In this document: positions 6,828 through 7,814 of the stretch, one piece after another | Layout: the number at the start of each line of letters is the position of its first letter | How positions within the stretch are numbered: position 1 is the stretch's first letter | NCBI GenBank assembly: GCA_021779415.1 | Contig: JAJYAS010000141.1 | Span: 1 to 7,814, forward strand | Source: Bacillota bacterium | GTDB lineage: Bacteria; Bacillota_B; Desulfitobacteriia; Desulfitobacteriales; Desulfitobacteriaceae | Direction of reading: 5' to 3' | DNA length: 7,814 nt | Translations under genes and position numbers: made by a program | The notes under the pieces: generated by a model | Database searches by the model: none | Told to the model about the DNA's origin: nothing | The model's input: the letters and a program-made list of their open reading frames with translations, nothing else

Positions 6828-7664
6828 TTATTGCAACGAGTATTTACCCTCTCCGATCGACAACAATTGAACTGCATTATTTTTGAATACAATTTTTATC
6901 ATTCTTTTGTCAGGAGAGTTTTTTTCAAGTGTGACTGACTCTATATTAGATTCACCCTTAAATGGATCGAGAACCACAACAAAATGTGCTTCTACACCCT
7001 CCTTGCGCTGACAGATGAGGTACATTTTATCCGCATCATAAAGTCCTGTGTCGCCATGCTTTGGTGGAACTAAGCTGCCGGCACAGGCCTTTCCCCCGGC
7101 CACATCCAAATGCCAGACCTTAAGGCCGATATTTTCATTCTCATCGACCACAAACACGCCCTGCCACGGCTTGTCCGTTACATAAGCCTCTCGCCATATC
7201 AACTTCTGATCCGGCGTGGAATGTTGAGGTATGTAAGTAATAAATTGCGCTATGCTCTTGTCGAAGGACTTTTCGAAAAACCATTGGGCGTTATTGACGC
7301 CATAAAAAAACCAATCAAAGGTTGTCCGCTCTGAGGATATTAAATCATCGACTACGGTGATAAAATTATCCGTTACCAATACTCGGCGACGCTGCGTTGC
7401 TCGAGGTCCAACAGTAAAATCAAATATTGATACATCTGCAATTTTCAGATTAGTGGGCTGCGTCGACTGATAATTAACCTTAGGAAAATCAATCTCGGAC
7501 TTTCCCCATTGGCCACCCACAACAACTGTATTATGTGCCCAACGTGCGGCGGAAAATGTACTGCGGAGTTCTTCATAACCGGCAGATTTCCCTGAAGACT
7601 CAATTTCGCTGGTCAGCCAACGTCCATATTTTGCAATGCTTATGTGGCCTTGGTCGCTGTGCAT
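6828..7664 (-). CDS. heparinase II/III-like polysaccharide lyase, C-terminal part only
   Basis: Heparinase II/III-family lyases in exopolysaccharide loci cut or edit uronic-acid-containing polymer outside the cytoplasm and are about 550-700 residues, with an alpha/alpha toroid followed by a beta-sheet domain. Here 278 residues remain, all from the beta domain: MHSDQGHISIAKYGRWLTSE (1-20) matches the conserved His-rich entry of the domain (usually HxDxGxFxxxxxGxWL), and AARWAHNTVVVGGQ (39-52) is the hallmark AHNTVxVDG. The rest reads as regular beta-strands (for example 95-110, 130-145). Upstream in frame, 7665-7766 stays open (RTGFH directly before the Met still fits) but has no start and no family likeness, and a TAA stands at 7769-7767. 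The toroid and any signal peptide are therefore absent, so this is probably a pseudogene or a fragment. The Met at 7664 is the only start, with a weak CAGG 7 bases before it. The downstream gap to the GT2 is 132 bases. Confidence 0.8.
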   Translation of the reverse strand: MHSDQGHISIAKYGRWLTSEIESSGKSAGYEELRSTFSAARWAHNTVVVGGQWGKSEIDFPKVNYQSTQPTNLKIADVSIFDFTVGPRATQRRRVLVTDNFITVVDDLISSERTTFDWFFYGVNNAQWFFEKSFDKSIAQFITYIPQHSTPDQKLIWREAYVTDKPWQGVFVVDENENIGLKVWHLDVAGGKACAGSLVPPKHGDTGLYDADKMYLICQRKEGVEAHFVVVLDPFKGESNIESVTLEKNSPDKRMIKIVFKNNAVQLLSIGEGKYSLQ

Positions 7665-7696
7665 ATGAAAGCCTGTGCGAGGCAGCGAATGAACCT

Positions 7697-7718
7697 CCCC
7701 GCAGCAGAGACTGCGGGG
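7697..7718. repeat. REP-like GC-rich palindrome
   Basis: CCCCGCAG (7697-7704) and CTGCGGGG (7711-7718) form a perfect 8-bp inverted repeat around the 6-base loop CAGAGA. It sits about 30 bases upstream of where the lyase homology begins (about 7679). There is no T-run on either side, so a rho-independent terminator is unlikely. Its shape resembles the dispersed REP palindromes mobilised by RAYT transposases; membership in a family cannot be shown from one copy. Confidence 0.55.
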
Positions 7719-7749
7719 TATCCAAAACCAAAAGCAAAGTCGTGCCTGT

Positions 7750-7812
7750 TCATATTTTGAAGAGCTTTAGTTGCCCTGTACGTCTTTCTATTTCGGACTT
7801 ATCCAGATGCTG
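7750..7812 (-). CDS. possible 3' end of an upstream reading frame (partial)
   Basis: A minus-strand frame enters from the right edge and ends at TGA (7752-7750), giving about 20 residues that end RRTGQLKLFKI. It could be the end of an upstream gene, with the palindrome in the following spacer, or simply open sequence within a dispersed repeat. I do not recognise it. Confidence 0.15.
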   Translation of the reverse strand, partial: QHLDKSEIERRTGQLKLFKI

Positions 7813-7814
7813 AT

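Noticed and set aside
6807..6836. TTGCAA - 18 bases - TATAGA as a minus-strand promoter before the GT2
   Set aside because: Only 4 of 6 matches in each box and it overlaps the stop of the lyase fragment; too weak in AT-rich DNA to call.

Overview
The window is one end of an exopolysaccharide or O-antigen-type biosynthesis locus. All recognisable genes are on the minus strand, so the cluster reads from high to low coordinates. Base composition is moderately AT-rich by eye. Dense glycosyltransferases, a Wzy-like polymerase/ligase, a hexapeptide O-acetyltransferase and a heparinase II/III-type domain fit a Gram-negative environmental bacterium. The REP-like palindrome and degenerate heptamer microsatellites also fit such a genome. 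The phylum cannot be fixed from this sequence (Nitrospirota or a former deltaproteobacterial lineage would be a guess).

Layout in order of transcription. 7665-7814: non-homologous sequence with a GC-rich perfect palindrome (7697-7718), possibly a dispersed repeat. 6828-7664: C-terminal part of a heparinase II/III-like polysaccharide lyase whose N-terminal domain is missing. 6696-6827: a gap ending in a strong Shine-Dalgarno. Then six intact genes in a tight run: GT2 (5703-6695), GT4 (4542-5687), Wzy/O-antigen-ligase-like membrane protein (3096-4508), GT2 (2169-3095), hexapeptide acetyltransferase (1612-2172) and GT4 (458-1612). The last four are abutting or overlapping (TAAATG, ATGA, TAATG) apart from a 33-nt gap before the polymerase gene, which points to one translationally coupled operon. 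1-457 is a decay zone holding relics of two more modification genes.

How the genes work together (inference from family knowledge): four glycosyltransferases build an oligosaccharide repeat on a lipid carrier at the cytoplasmic face. The acetyltransferase decorates it, and the polytopic protein polymerises or ligates it on the periplasmic side. The lyase-like protein would normally act on the polymer outside the cytoplasm. The initiating transferase, flippase and export genes are not in this window.

The most notable content is the left 457 bases. They hold a collapsed NodU/CmcH-type carbamoyltransferase: a start codon with an N-terminal motif (243 downward) and a C-terminal tail (172-62) remain, and the roughly 500 codons expected between them are gone. 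The scar coincides with a heptamer repeat (ACCNNNN x4, 174-201). A second ACCNNNN x4 array (244-271) lies just upstream of the relic, at the end of a C-terminal stub of a second hexapeptide acetyltransferase (249-434). Together with the truncated lyase at the other end, this suggests a cluster that has lost carbamoyl and acetyl decorating functions by deletion. I found no new multi-gene system beyond this.
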